A DNA stretch of 64,000 nucleotides, taken from contig PXBF01000078.1 in the NCBI GenBank assembly GCA_003567005.1, positions 62,001 to 126,000 of the forward strand, given 5' to 3'. The notes under the pieces were generated by a model, which made no database searches, was not told where the DNA came from, and saw only the letters and a program-made list of their open reading frames with translations. Positions 1 through 7,960 of the stretch are shown in pieces. The translations under genes were made by a program, and so were the position numbers. The number at the start of each line of letters is the position of its first letter. Positions within the stretch are counted from its first letter, which is position 1. The stretch comes from PVC group bacterium. Lineage in GTDB: Bacteria > Verrucomicrobiota > Kiritimatiellia > UBA8416.

Positions 1-405
1 CCCGCAGCCGAGCATGAAAATGCGCATATCTTTGGGGTGTGCCGCAAAGGCATCTTGTATCGCCAAGAGAAACCCATCGCCATCCGTGCTATGCCCGCAA
101 AGTTTATCATTTGGCAAGAACTCCACCGTATTCACAGAGCCGGTCAAGCGTGCCGATTCAGCAATGTCATCTACTCCCCGGAAGGCGACTTCTTTTAGTG
201 GAACGGTAAGGTTAACACCTTTGAACCCAAGCTTACCCATAGAGCGTAATGCGTCCATCAGATGCGCAGGGGGCATGTCGAATGCCAGATATAGCGCATC
301 GAGCCCCAAGGCATGGATAGAAGCATTGTGCATGACCGGTGAAAGCGTATGTCCAATGGGATGACCCAATACGGCAAATACATTGGTCTTGGCACTAATA
401 TGCAT
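1..405 (-). CDS. aroE: Shikimate dehydrogenase, 3' end beyond window
   Basis: NADP-dependent reduction of 3-dehydroshikimate in the chorismate pathway. The first 135 codons, read down to base 1, show the family landmarks in order: a V-x-G-H-P-I-G-H-T-L-S-P-V-M-H-N substrate-binding start, the N-L-T-V-P-L-K loop with the catalytic lysine, then G-S-V-N-T-V and a C-G-H-S-T-D-G-D-G-F segment. The translation ends at F-M-L-G-C-G, where the nucleotide-binding glycine loop begins, so about half the enzyme is visible. The ATG at 405 has an AAAAGGGG ribosome site just upstream. It starts 17 bases after the leuA stop on the same strand and is probably cotranscribed with leuA. Confidence 0.9.
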   Translation of the reverse strand, partial: MHISAKTNVFAVLGHPIGHTLSPVMHNASIHALGLDALYLAFDMPPAHLMDALRSMGKLGFKGVNLTVPLKEVAFRGVDDIAESARLTGSVNTVEFLPNDKLCGHSTDGDGFLLAIQDAFAAHPKDMRIFMLGCG

Positions 406-422
406 GCGTACCCCTTTTCTTA

Positions 423-1997
423 TTACGGTGTAATTGCAGTGGGATCTTCTGTTTCCTCAGATGTGTTTGCCACCTGCTGCAAGGATGCCATGCGGTTCAC
501 GCAAGAGAGATAGGCGCGCGCACCGGCTTCAACAATGTCCGTGCATGCTGATTTGGCGCTCAAGACAGGGCCACGGTCAAACTGGACGCGCACACTCACT
601 TCGCCCATTGCATCTTTGCCTGTTGTGATCGCCTGCAGGGCAAAGTCCACGAGTGTGCCATGAATGCCCGTGATACGATCAATGGTTTTGAGGGCTGCAT
701 CGACGGGACCATCTCCGCAAGCAGCATCTTGCAGGATTTCATCCCCGCGTCGAATACGAACCGTGGCCGTCGGGACAACTTCTGTGCCGGTTGAAACTTG
801 TAAATGATCCAGCACATAAACCCCTTCGGCATCGGTCATTTCCTGATGCGCAATCATCAGCAGATCATCATCATAAATCTGTTTCTTCTTGTCTGCCAAC
901 TCGATAAAGCGCTCGTAGGCTTTCTCGATTTCCTCTTCCGACAAAACAAGGCCCATTTGCGTCAAGCGATGTTTGAAAGCATGTCTGCCGGAGTGTTTGC
1001 CCAGAACCAGATCGGTATCTTCAATGCCGACTTCCTGCGGGCGCATAATCTCATACGTGGAACGCTCCTTGAGCATTCCGTCCTGATGAATGCCGGACTC
1101 ATGTGCAAATGCATTGGCACCAACAATTGCCTTGTTACGCTGGATATTCATCCCTGTCAACTGGCTGACCAAACGACTGGTCTTGTACAAACGCTCGGAC
1201 TTGATTTCTGTATAGAGACCTTGAAATTCGTCTTTGCGCACTTTCAATGCCATCACAATCTCTTCCAGTGCCGCATTGCCGGCACGCTCTCCTAGCCCGT
1301 TGATCGTACACTCAATTCCGCGTGCCCCGGCTTGCACCGCAGCAATGGAGTTTGCCACAGCCAGACCCAGGTCATTATGACAATGAACATGAATTCTTGC
1401 TTGTCCGATATTGGGGACAGTGTCATACAAGCGTTTAATTACATCTCCAAATTCACTGGGAATGGAATATCCCACGGTGTCAGGTATGTTCACCGTTGTT
1501 GCGCCGGCATCGATCGCGGCCTCCACGACTTGCGCCAAAAACGCAGGCTCGGTGCGCGAGGCGTCTTCAGGACTGAACTCAATATCTTGGACAAATGATT
1601 TTGCGCGTTTTATAGAGGCGATTGCCTGTTTGATGATTTCGTCTTGCGCTTTCTTGAGTTTGAATTCCCGGTGAATCTTGGAGGTGGCCAGAAAAACATG
1701 AATACGCGGTTTGTCGGCGGGCATAACCGCATCCGCGCAACGCGTAATATCTTTCTCGATGCATCGCGCCAAACCAGCAATCGTTGGGCCTTTGATTTGC
1801 TCGGCGATAGCCTTGACGGCGGCGAAATCATCGGGAGATGCAATCGGAAACCCTGCTTCAATGATATCAACATTTAATAATGCTAGTTGTCTGGCGACAT
1901 CCAGTTTTTCGCGATGATTCAAACTGGCTCCGGGGGACTGTTCGCCATCGCGTAATGTTGTGTCGAAAATAAACACTTTATTTGGGTCCGCTTGCAT
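423..1997 (-). CDS. leuA: 2-isopropylmalate synthase
   Basis: Condenses acetyl-CoA with 2-oxoisovalerate, the first committed step of leucine synthesis (cytosol). The 524-residue length is normal. The N-terminal TIM barrel opens with the HMGL-like signature F-D-T-T-L-R-D-G-E-Q-S-P-G; the metal ligands lie in H-V-H-C-H-N-D-L-G-L-A, and the second signature G-L-G-E-R-A-G-N-A-A-L-E-E follows. About residues 390-505 form the C-terminal LeuA regulatory dimer domain where leucine feedback binds. An AAGGAAAG site precedes the ATG. Upstream lie a promoter, leader peptide and terminator/antiterminator pair, so expression is probably controlled by attenuation. Confidence 0.96.
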   Translation of the reverse strand: MQADPNKVFIFDTTLRDGEQSPGASLNHREKLDVARQLALLNVDIIEAGFPIASPDDFAAVKAIAEQIKGPTIAGLARCIEKDITRCADAVMPADKPRIHVFLATSKIHREFKLKKAQDEIIKQAIASIKRAKSFVQDIEFSPEDASRTEPAFLAQVVEAAIDAGATTVNIPDTVGYSIPSEFGDVIKRLYDTVPNIGQARIHVHCHNDLGLAVANSIAAVQAGARGIECTINGLGERAGNAALEEIVMALKVRKDEFQGLYTEIKSERLYKTSRLVSQLTGMNIQRNKAIVGANAFAHESGIHQDGMLKERSTYEIMRPQEVGIEDTDLVLGKHSGRHAFKHRLTQMGLVLSEEEIEKAYERFIELADKKKQIYDDDLLMIAHQEMTDAEGVYVLDHLQVSTGTEVVPTATVRIRRGDEILQDAACGDGPVDAALKTIDRITGIHGTLVDFALQAITTGKDAMGEVSVRVQFDRGPVLSAKSACTDIVEAGARAYLSCVNRMASLQQVANTSEETEDPTAITP

Positions 1998-2066
1998 GAC
2001 TGCTTTCCTTTGTTATCAATTTACAGAATATAGGGTTGTAACGTACATGTGCTCTGTCTGGCAGGC

Positions 2067-2101
2067 AAAAAAAAACCTGCCGATTGAAAAGTCCCGGCAG
2101 G
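2067..2101 (-). terminator. Intrinsic terminator of the leuA attenuator
   Basis: On the minus strand CCTGCCG (2101-2095) and CGGCAGG (2082-2076) form a perfect 7-bp stem with a 12-base loop, followed at once by nine T residues (2075-2067). It sits between the leader peptide and leuA, so it must be conditional. Its 5' arm is also needed by the antiterminator at 2093-2156, making the two structures mutually exclusive. Confidence 0.8.
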
Positions 2102-2156
2102 CGTTCGTGCGGTCTGAGAGCAGCACATGACTTACCCCAGACAAACGCCAGCCGGG
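2093..2156 (-). promoter_or_regulatory. Antiterminator hairpin in the leuA leader
   Basis: Three nested helices pair across this segment: CCCGGC with GCCGGG (2156-2151 with 2098-2093), GGCGTT with AACGCC (2149-2144 with 2105-2100), and GTCTG with CAGAC (2142-2138 with 2116-2112). The outer helix consumes most of the 5' arm of the terminator. The 5' side of this hairpin codes for the last codons of the leader peptide, so a ribosome finishing the peptide would disrupt it, whereas one stalled on the earlier Leu codons would leave it free. Confidence 0.65.
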
Positions 2157-2215
2157 CCGCGAAGTCGCAGGCTCTCTAACGCTGTCCAGATAAGTTGTGC
2201 CCAATGATTTGTCAT
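2132..2215 (-). CDS. Putative leuA leader peptide, 27 residues
   Basis: ATG at 2215 to TAA at 2134-2132 encodes 27 residues with five leucines; three of them fall in L-E-S-L-R-L (residues 13-18), just before the antiterminator arm. There is no Shine-Dalgarno sequence. The predicted promoter places transcription start within a few bases of the ATG, which would make this a leaderless message. Leucine enrichment is moderate, not the run of four seen in the Escherichia coli leu leader. The call rests on its position relative to the terminator/antiterminator pair. Confidence 0.5.
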   Translation of the reverse strand: MTNHWAQLIWTALESLRLRGPAGVCLG

Positions 2216-2222
2216 GACAGGG

Positions 2223-2251
2223 AAACTATCGTTCATTGCACGGATTGTCAA
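2223..2251 (-). promoter_or_regulatory. Sigma-70-like promoter for the leuA leader
   Basis: Minus strand: a perfect -35 TTGACA (2251-2246), a 17-base spacer and a -10 TAGTTT (2228-2223). The -35 box overlaps the stop codon of ppk (2250-2248). The expected start is near 2216, at or just before the leader-peptide ATG. The -10 box matches only half of consensus. Confidence 0.55.
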
Positions 2252-4365
2252 TCCGCATTTTCAGGTGGAAGGTGGGGCTCGAACTTTCGGCGTCGCGAGG
2301 CTTTGGATTGCCTGGATGCTTGCACAGCCTCCTTGTACAGTTCCTCTTGTGAACGCACCTGCTTTCCCGTTTTAGGGGCAACGCGTACATAGGTTCCGTC
2401 TGGCTGCATCTCCCTTGCCTTTAGGTTGTCTGATAGTGCTGTTTTAAGAATGGTCATAAGGCGTTTGCGAATACTTTTGTGTTCGACCGGTATCATCAAT
2501 TCAATGCGCCGGCTCAAATTGCGTGGCATCCAATCGGCGCTTGCAAGGTAAAGCTGCTTGCCTCCACCGTGGTGAAAATAGAAAATCCGACTGTGTTCGA
2601 GGAATCGGTCAATGATACTGATGACGCGGATGGATTCACTCAGTCCGGGGACACCCGGGCGTAAGCAGCAAATGCCACGCACAATAAGCTGGATTTCAAC
2701 GCCAGCTTGTGAGGCACGGTATAGTGCTTCGATTACTTCCGGATCTACGAGAGCATTCATTTTTGCGATAATTTGCGCTTTTCTGCCTTGTGCACGCTGT
2801 GCTGTCTCGGCATCGATGAGTTCAATGACCCGCTGTCGTAGATCAATGGGGGCTTGCACGAATTTCAAATAGGACCGTGGTTCGCTATATCCACAAACCG
2901 TATTGAAAAATGCAGATGCATCAATGCCGAGTTCATCGTTGCGCGTTAAAATGCCGATATCAGTGTAGAGTCGGGCGGTTTTGGCGTTGTAGTTGCCTGT
3001 GCCGAGATGAAGGTAGCGGACAATGCCTTCGGCTTCGCGACGCACTACCATGCAAATCTTGGCATGGGTTTTCAATCCTTTGATGCCATAAATAACCTGT
3101 GCACCGCTTCGCTCCAGATGTTGGGCCCACGTGATATTGTTTTCTTCATCAAAGCGGGCCTTCAGCTCGACCAAAGCCGTAACCGCTTTGCCCTTTTGAA
3201 TGGCTTTGTGTAATGCCGCAATTACCGGGCTGTCCTGACCGGTACGATACAGTACAATTTTAATGGCGAGCACATCTGGGTCTACAGCGGCTTCATCGAG
3301 AAAACGTATGACGGGTTCAAATGACTCATACGGGTGACTGAGCAGGATGTCCGCTGCTCCCATTTGATCAAAAAGCGGACGGGTGGCATCGACATCAGCC
3401 GGTTGGCAGGGGTTCCATGGCTCATAGCGCAGGTGTTGATGGGTATCACTTTCATAGAAGGTTTGAAAGTCATTTAACTGCAGGGGAACTTGAGAGAAAT
3501 ACGTTTCCGCCGAAGAAATATTTAGATGTGTTTGGAGAAAGCGGACCGCACGTTGCGAGGCTTTACGATAGATTTCCAATCGCACACAGCCACTTGTCTT
3601 GCGTTGGTGCAATGCACGCAACATCGCATGGGACAAGTCTGCTGCATAGGTTTCATCTACATGGATATCTGCATTGCGCGTTGTACGAAACACGACACAC
3701 TCACGCACAGCGATGCCCGGAAAAAACGCATCGGCCAACTTGGCAAGAACTTCTTCAAGTAAGACAAAGACAGAGCTATCGGGTGACTTGCCAGCCACGG
3801 GAACAAATCGGGGCAATGAAGCGGGAATCGGTATGAGGGCAAAGCGCGGGGTGCGTTTGCGTGGTGCGGGTGCCAAGACCACAAGTATATAAAGCCCAAG
3901 ATTTGTCAACAATGGCATTGGATGCTCCGAACGTAGCGCCATAGGAGTGATTACAGGAAAGATCCGCGTGTCGAATAGAGATACCAACGTTTCATGTTGC
4001 GCCGAATCTAACTGTTCGGCAGGCAGTGGACATAATCCTTCCGGCGTCAACGCAGGCATCAAAGCGCTTTGGTAGAGATGTTCAATTCTAGCTAGGATTC
4101 TGCGTATTTTTTGCTGGGCTTCCGCATATTGTTGCTCCGGTGTCAATCCGGCTTGATCCGGTTCGGTCCTGCCTGCCTGCTGCATCAGTTTGAGCCCCCC
4201 CATACGAACCATGAAAAACTCGTCGAGATTGGATGCTGTGATCGTGAGAAATAGCAACCGCTCCAATAGAGGGACAGTCGGGTCGGTAGCTTCTTCCAGA
4301 ACCCTTTCATTAAAAGCGAGCCAACTGAGCTCTCGATTCAATTGTTGCGTGTGGTGACTCGTCAT
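2248..4365 (-). CDS. ppk1: Polyphosphate kinase 1
   Basis: Reversibly transfers the gamma-phosphate of ATP to polyphosphate. The 705 residues match the four-domain PPK1 layout. The N-terminal domain starts L-N-R-E-L-S-W-L-A-F-N and contains S-N-L-D-E-F-F-M-V-R. The phospholipase-D-like catalytic half carries P-Y-E-S-F-E-P-V, then G-L-K-T-H-A-K-I with the phosphorylated histidine, L-G-T-G-N-Y-N, and a second histidine cluster Y-F-H-H-G-G-G followed by S-A-D-W-M-P-R-N-L-S-R-R-I-E. Its ATG overlaps the stop of the upstream ppx-type gene (ATGA), so the two are probably translationally coupled. Confidence 0.96.
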   Translation of the reverse strand: MTSHHTQQLNRELSWLAFNERVLEEATDPTVPLLERLLFLTITASNLDEFFMVRMGGLKLMQQAGRTEPDQAGLTPEQQYAEAQQKIRRILARIEHLYQSALMPALTPEGLCPLPAEQLDSAQHETLVSLFDTRIFPVITPMALRSEHPMPLLTNLGLYILVVLAPAPRKRTPRFALIPIPASLPRFVPVAGKSPDSSVFVLLEEVLAKLADAFFPGIAVRECVVFRTTRNADIHVDETYAADLSHAMLRALHQRKTSGCVRLEIYRKASQRAVRFLQTHLNISSAETYFSQVPLQLNDFQTFYESDTHQHLRYEPWNPCQPADVDATRPLFDQMGAADILLSHPYESFEPVIRFLDEAAVDPDVLAIKIVLYRTGQDSPVIAALHKAIQKGKAVTALVELKARFDEENNITWAQHLERSGAQVIYGIKGLKTHAKICMVVRREAEGIVRYLHLGTGNYNAKTARLYTDIGILTRNDELGIDASAFFNTVCGYSEPRSYLKFVQAPIDLRQRVIELIDAETAQRAQGRKAQIIAKMNALVDPEVIEALYRASQAGVEIQLIVRGICCLRPGVPGLSESIRVISIIDRFLEHSRIFYFHHGGGKQLYLASADWMPRNLSRRIELMIPVEHKSIRKRLMTILKTALSDNLKAREMQPDGTYVRVAPKTGKQVRSQEELYKEAVQASRQSKASRRRKFEPHLPPENAD

Positions 4366-5954
4366 AAACGTGTACCTTTCAATGTTTGGCGGACAATAAC
4401 GTCTAGACCATATATCTGTGTAAAGAGGTCAGAACGCTCGTTAATGCGTTTCTGGATTAGTGGCAGGTTTGTGACTGCATTGGTAAGCAGAACAAGGGAA
4501 CGCTCCTGTTGTTGACAAGTCAGTGAAATTTCCCGGCGATCTTTTAATGCATCCAGTGCATTGGCAATGCGTAAAATGGCCGCCAATTGCGAAACAAGCA
4601 AGCGATCCTTCCGGTCAAGATTCATATAAGGCGAGTGACTCGCCTTAGGGCTGGATCGGCGGTGATATCTTGCAACGAGTGCAGCGAGCTGCACATCGTG
4701 CGAACTGAACCCGAAAATATCTGTGTGTACCATAATGTAATACGAGTGTTTGTGGTGGGCACGATCATTCACATAGCCGCCTACTTCGTGTAATAAGGCT
4801 GCCACCGTAAGAATCATTTCCTGCCGTGTAGACATGGAATGGGACTTTTGCAAGTGCTGGAAAATGGTCAGTGCATAGTGGCAAACATGTTTGGCATGAC
4901 GCATGTCTACATGATATCGGGCGGCAACCTCCATAGCAGAATTAATAATCTGGTCTTTAAACTCGGCCGTCCAGACACCACCTGTCGCCATTTCGGTAAG
5001 CAGCCCTGTGCGCAGATTTACTTCCGCGACAAAAATCCGTTTCACCTTCAAGATCTTTGCTAGGCGAGAGTAGATGAGTAAAGCAGGGCGAATCGTGTCA
5101 GCGTCTTCATAGGAAAGGTGATATCGCGAAACGAGTGCCTCAGCCTGCAAGGGCAATAATGTATCCGTTAATTGCTCAAGCGTGGAAACGGAAAGGGAGG
5201 TAAGGCTCTGTCGATCCCAGGTTGGTTGCAATATAGCAGCGGCAAAGCGCATGTCTGCCCCCAGGGCCACAATGTGTAGCGAGCGGGTAGGGGAAATAGC
5301 ACTGCGGATCTGTTCTGCAGTCTGATCAATGGTTTGACGCATCATCTGCCAGACGCGTTGACGTGATACAGCCATCTCATCCAATGATTGTGCCAGTCGG
5401 AGAGATCCCAAACGATACATGTGGGAACTGGTGACTTTTCCCCGGTGAAACATCAGGGTCTCCGTACTGCCGCCGCCAATTTCAATAACCAATGTGTCGG
5501 ATTTCTTGAAAGATGGTCGTTGACCAAGCAAAGGGCGAACCGCTCGATACGTCAGACGATTAATTTCGGCTTCTTCCAGTGTTGTTACAGCAACACCCGT
5601 GGCGATCAAAATACGGTCGAGAAAGGCATCTCGATTGGTCGCCTCTCGCACGGCACTGCTCGCAACGACGCGGACTTGTTCGATAGATTTCGGGCTTAAT
5701 CCATATTCCATCAGCACACGCGAAAAACTTTGGATGGCAGAAACGCATGCCTCGGTCGTCGCCCGCCCAATGGCTCCGGTGGTGAACGTGTCTCTTCCCA
5801 GAGAAATAGACTGTTGGAGAGAATCCAGAATGCGGCTCACATGGTTTCGTTGTACTTGTGCAATGGTCATCCGCACGGAGGTAGAACCTAGCTCTATAAC
5901 AGCAAACAGGTCGTCTACTGGTCTGGCCGTTGCCTTTTTTTTCTGTTTCTTCAA
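4362..5954 (-). CDS. ppx: Ppx/GppA phosphatase with C-terminal HD domain
   Basis: Exopolyphosphatase or guanosine pentaphosphatase acting opposite to the adjacent ppk1. The N-terminal ASKHA-fold half begins A-V-I-E-L-G-S-T-S-V-R and has the second phosphate loop I-E-I-G-G-G-S-T-E. The C-terminal half is HD-like: L-L-H-E-V-G-G-Y-V, H-H-K-H-S-Y-Y-I, then a Y-H-R-R segment. I chose the TTG at 5954, which has GATGAGG just upstream and gives 530 residues. The open frame extends to an ATG at 6080, but that overlaps the whole end of the small CxxC gene and would add a Lys/Arg-rich tail unlike the family. The order is small protein, ppx, ppk1. Confidence 0.88.
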   Translation of the reverse strand: MKKQKKKATARPVDDLFAVIELGSTSVRMTIAQVQRNHVSRILDSLQQSISLGRDTFTTGAIGRATTEACVSAIQSFSRVLMEYGLSPKSIEQVRVVASSAVREATNRDAFLDRILIATGVAVTTLEEAEINRLTYRAVRPLLGQRPSFKKSDTLVIEIGGGSTETLMFHRGKVTSSHMYRLGSLRLAQSLDEMAVSRQRVWQMMRQTIDQTAEQIRSAISPTRSLHIVALGADMRFAAAILQPTWDRQSLTSLSVSTLEQLTDTLLPLQAEALVSRYHLSYEDADTIRPALLIYSRLAKILKVKRIFVAEVNLRTGLLTEMATGGVWTAEFKDQIINSAMEVAARYHVDMRHAKHVCHYALTIFQHLQKSHSMSTRQEMILTVAALLHEVGGYVNDRAHHKHSYYIMVHTDIFGFSSHDVQLAALVARYHRRSSPKASHSPYMNLDRKDRLLVSQLAAILRIANALDALKDRREISLTCQQQERSLVLLTNAVTNLPLIQKRINERSDLFTQIYGLDVIVRQTLKGTRL

Positions 5955-6007
5955 ATTGACCTCATCATGTCTATCGTATCTCGGCTGCCGCGAATCCTGA
6001 CGCCGAC

Positions 6008-6187
6008 TTATTTCTTTGATTTCTTCGTCAAGGCAACAGGCATGCATAATTTCTTTTTCGTGTTGGCAATTCGAATACATTTTGTACAGACAAATTGTGG
6101 ATCCTTTACCGCTTCAGAAAAAGTCGACAAATCTTTCTGTAACTTTTTACGCGTCCACTTGCACATGCGTTTTACATCATCACCCAT
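6008..6187 (-). CDS. Small basic CxxC protein upstream of ppx
   Basis: ATG at 6187 with AGGAG seven to eight bases upstream, ending TAA at 6010-6008, gives 59 residues. The sequence is highly basic with M-C-K-W-T-R-K-K near the start, then F-V-C-T-K-C-I-R-I-A and K-K-L-C-M-P. The C-x2-C plus a later cysteine look like a small zinc-ribbon-like knuckle. From memory, short proteins with a similar F-V-C-x-K-C pattern occur beside ppx in other bacteria; that is a recollection, not a search result. It ends 53 bases before the chosen ppx start. Function is unknown. Confidence 0.7.
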   Translation of the reverse strand: MGDDVKRMCKWTRKKLQKDLSTFSEAVKDPQFVCTKCIRIANTKKKLCMPVALTKKSKK

Positions 6188-6219
6188 ATTCTCAACTCCT
6201 TCCGTACCCTCCTAGACGG

Positions 6220-6249
6220 ATCATAGGGGCTGGATGCAATGTGTGTACA
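6220..6249 (-). promoter_or_regulatory. Candidate promoter for the small protein-ppx-ppk operon
   Basis: Minus strand TGTACA (6249-6244), an 18-base spacer and TATGAT (6225-6220) precede the AGGAG and ATG of the 59-residue gene. The -10 matches five of six consensus bases and the -35 four. It faces away from the tRNA promoter at 6276. Confidence 0.4.
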
Positions 6250-6275
6250 GTTAGAAATATGCGCGCTCCATGCAC

Positions 6276-6305
6276 TTGACAACGCCATTGCCAATGGCCT
6301 ATATA
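6276..6305 (+). promoter_or_regulatory. Promoter of tRNA-Val
   Basis: A perfect TTGACA (6276-6281), an 18-base spacer and TATATA (6300-6305), followed by a GC-rich GGCGCCG discriminator typical of stable-RNA promoters. The expected start is about eight bases before the mature tRNA 5' end. Confidence 0.75.
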
Positions 6306-6319
6306 TGGCGCCGTTCTGA

Positions 6320-6396
6320 GGGCGATTAGCTCAGTTGGTTAGAGCGCCTGCTTCACACGCAGGAGGTCACAGATTCGAGTTCTGTATCGCCCACCA
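6320..6396 (+). tRNA. tRNA-Val (anticodon CAC)
   Basis: A 77-base cloverleaf. The acceptor stem GGGCGAT pairs with ATCGCCC, then comes an A discriminator and an encoded CCA (6394-6396). The D arm is GCTC/GAGC, the anticodon stem CCTGC/GCAGG encloses loop TTCACAC with anticodon CAC (reads GUG), and the T arm ACAGA/TCTGT encloses TTCGAGT. All arms pair fully. Confidence 0.97.
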
Positions 6397-6516
6397 ATAA
6401 AAACAGGGTTTTCATGAGGGTTGGGTTGCTTAAGGTTGCTTAAACTGGACAACCGGCCGCCTGAAGATGTATATCATGCACTGTTGATGACCTAGGCAGA
6501 CAGAGAGTAGGTAAAA

Positions 6517-7722
6517 ATGATGAAACTGCCGACCAGAATCCTTGCAATCGTTCTGATATGCAGTGCGACTTCTATAACAGCTCTTGCTGAAGATGGGCAA
6601 ACGGATCCAGGGCATCGGACACTCGACAATACCGCTTTTACCGTGAATTTATACAGCAAGCTGGCAGAAGCGGACGGGAATATCTTTTTCTCGCCCTACA
6701 GCATCTCGTCTGCAATGGCCATGGCTTATGTCGGGTCACGGGAGAACACGGCTGCCGAGATAGCCAGGGCACTGGCATTCGAGTTGTCGCCGGAGGAGTT
6801 GCCGCCTGCGTTCAAAGAGCTTAACACGGCTGTGCAAGCCAGTGCTCGCAAAGGCGGTCATGAGCTGACCATCGCCAACGGTCTCTGCATTACCGGTGGT
6901 GGTGATGCTATGCGGGATGATTATATAGCAGTTCTGCGTGATTACTTCGAAGCAGAACTCTTCACCGGAGGAGTGGATGCTATCAATGCGTGGGTGAGGG
7001 ATAAAACCGAGGGCAAGATCGAAAAGATCCTTGAACAGTTGTCTCCGAACTCGTTCTGCGTGCTTCTGAACGCTATCTACTTCAAGGGAAGCTGGGCAAG
7101 TCGATTCGAATCGCGCAAGTCGCGTTTCGAGCCGTTCCAGACGTTAACAGGCACGGCCGTTCGAGTACCTCTCATGTATCAGAGGGGACAATTTAAACTG
7201 CTGGAAAAGAACGATTTCCAGATGCTTGTCATGCCATACGCTGGCAACACATTGTCCATGGTTATAATCTTGCCCCGGGCTGCAGACGGACTGCCCTCGC
7301 TTGAGGAGATGCTGTCGGCTCAAACGCTGGCCGAGTGGCTTGCGGAAGCCGATCAGCGGCGTGCACGCAGTGTGGACGTTTATGTGCCCCGATTCAAACT
7401 GGAGACCAGCTATGATCTGGTCCCACCTCTGCAGGCGTTGGGAATCAAGGATGCATTCAGGGGGGGCGTGGCCGACTTTCGTGGCATAGGGTTGACCAAG
7501 GGAGAGCTTTGGATTGGCCAGGTCCAGCACAAAGCTTTTTTGGAAGTGAATGAAGAAGGCTCCGAAGCTGCTGCCGCAACAGCGGTGGAGGTGGTCCGAA
7601 GAAGTGCACGCCCACTTGAACCTCCTCAGTTCCGAGCGGATCGTCCCTTTCTATTTCTTATCCGTGAACACGCCACCAATAGCATCCTCTTTATGGGCAG
7701 GCTTGCGGAACCGGCACGATAA
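6517..7722 (+). CDS. Secreted serpin, predicted Arg-specific protease inhibitor
   Basis: A full-length serpin (401 residues). An N-terminal signal peptide (about 1-24, ending A-L-A-E) is followed by the core: N-I-F-F-S-P-Y-S-I-S-S-A-M-A-M, V-L-L-N-A-I-Y-F-K-G-S-W and V-Y-V-P-R-F-K-L-E. The reactive-centre hinge E-E-G-S-E-A-A-A-A-T-A (346-356) has the small residues needed for loop insertion. Counting from the P15 glycine (348) puts P1-P1' at Arg362-Ser363, predicting trypsin-like or Arg-gingipain-like targets. The C-terminal signature F-L-F-L-I-R-E-H follows. It lies alone after the tRNA, with tandem GGTTGCTTAA copies in its upstream region. The likely role is protection against host or competitor proteases (inference). 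Confidence 0.93.
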   Translation: MMKLPTRILAIVLICSATSITALAEDGQTDPGHRTLDNTAFTVNLYSKLAEADGNIFFSPYSISSAMAMAYVGSRENTAAEIARALAFELSPEELPPAFKELNTAVQASARKGGHELTIANGLCITGGGDAMRDDYIAVLRDYFEAELFTGGVDAINAWVRDKTEGKIEKILEQLSPNSFCVLLNAIYFKGSWASRFESRKSRFEPFQTLTGTAVRVPLMYQRGQFKLLEKNDFQMLVMPYAGNTLSMVIILPRAADGLPSLEEMLSAQTLAEWLAEADQRRARSVDVYVPRFKLETSYDLVPPLQALGIKDAFRGGVADFRGIGLTKGELWIGQVQHKAFLEVNEEGSEAAAATAVEVVRRSARPLEPPQFRADRPFLFLIREHATNSILFMGRLAEPAR

Positions 7723-7960
7723 TACAAGTGTACTTTTGTGAGATATCGTGGAGGGGTTCCACTATTCAAGGATAACCCGCCACTTCCAACTGTGTTGCGA
7801 TTCGTTCGGTTGTTGCCGATGCATATCTAACATTGTCGAGATAGAGGAGCACAATAAGAACGAGAGGGGTGTCATCTCGCTTGCATAGCAGGTGTAAGGA
7901 ATGTCGGATGCTTATCGTCTTGCCTATCGTACTAGATATTAAAATTGGGAGCGTAATAGG

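Noticed and set aside
14..364. Plus-strand frame of 116 codons at the window start
   Set aside because: It is antisense to a clear shikimate dehydrogenase on the minus strand, whose motifs are unmistakable.
2016..2204. 62-codon minus-strand frame through the leuA leader
   Set aside because: It reads straight through the terminator and poly-T and has no family resemblance. The shorter 27-codon frame starting at the predicted +1 fits an attenuator better.
2093..2215. leuA leader considered as a T-box, SAM or ppGpp riboswitch
   Set aside because: None of the conserved bases of those RNA classes, such as the T-box AGGGTGGNACCGCG sequence, is present; the structure is explained by attenuation.
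4362..6080. Longer ppx product starting at the ATG at 6080
   Set aside because: The extra 42 residues overlap the end of the small CxxC gene in another frame and are not like the family; the TTG at 5954 has a better ribosome site.
7144..7530. 128-codon minus-strand frame inside the serpin gene
   Set aside because: Fully antisense to conserved serpin core sequence.
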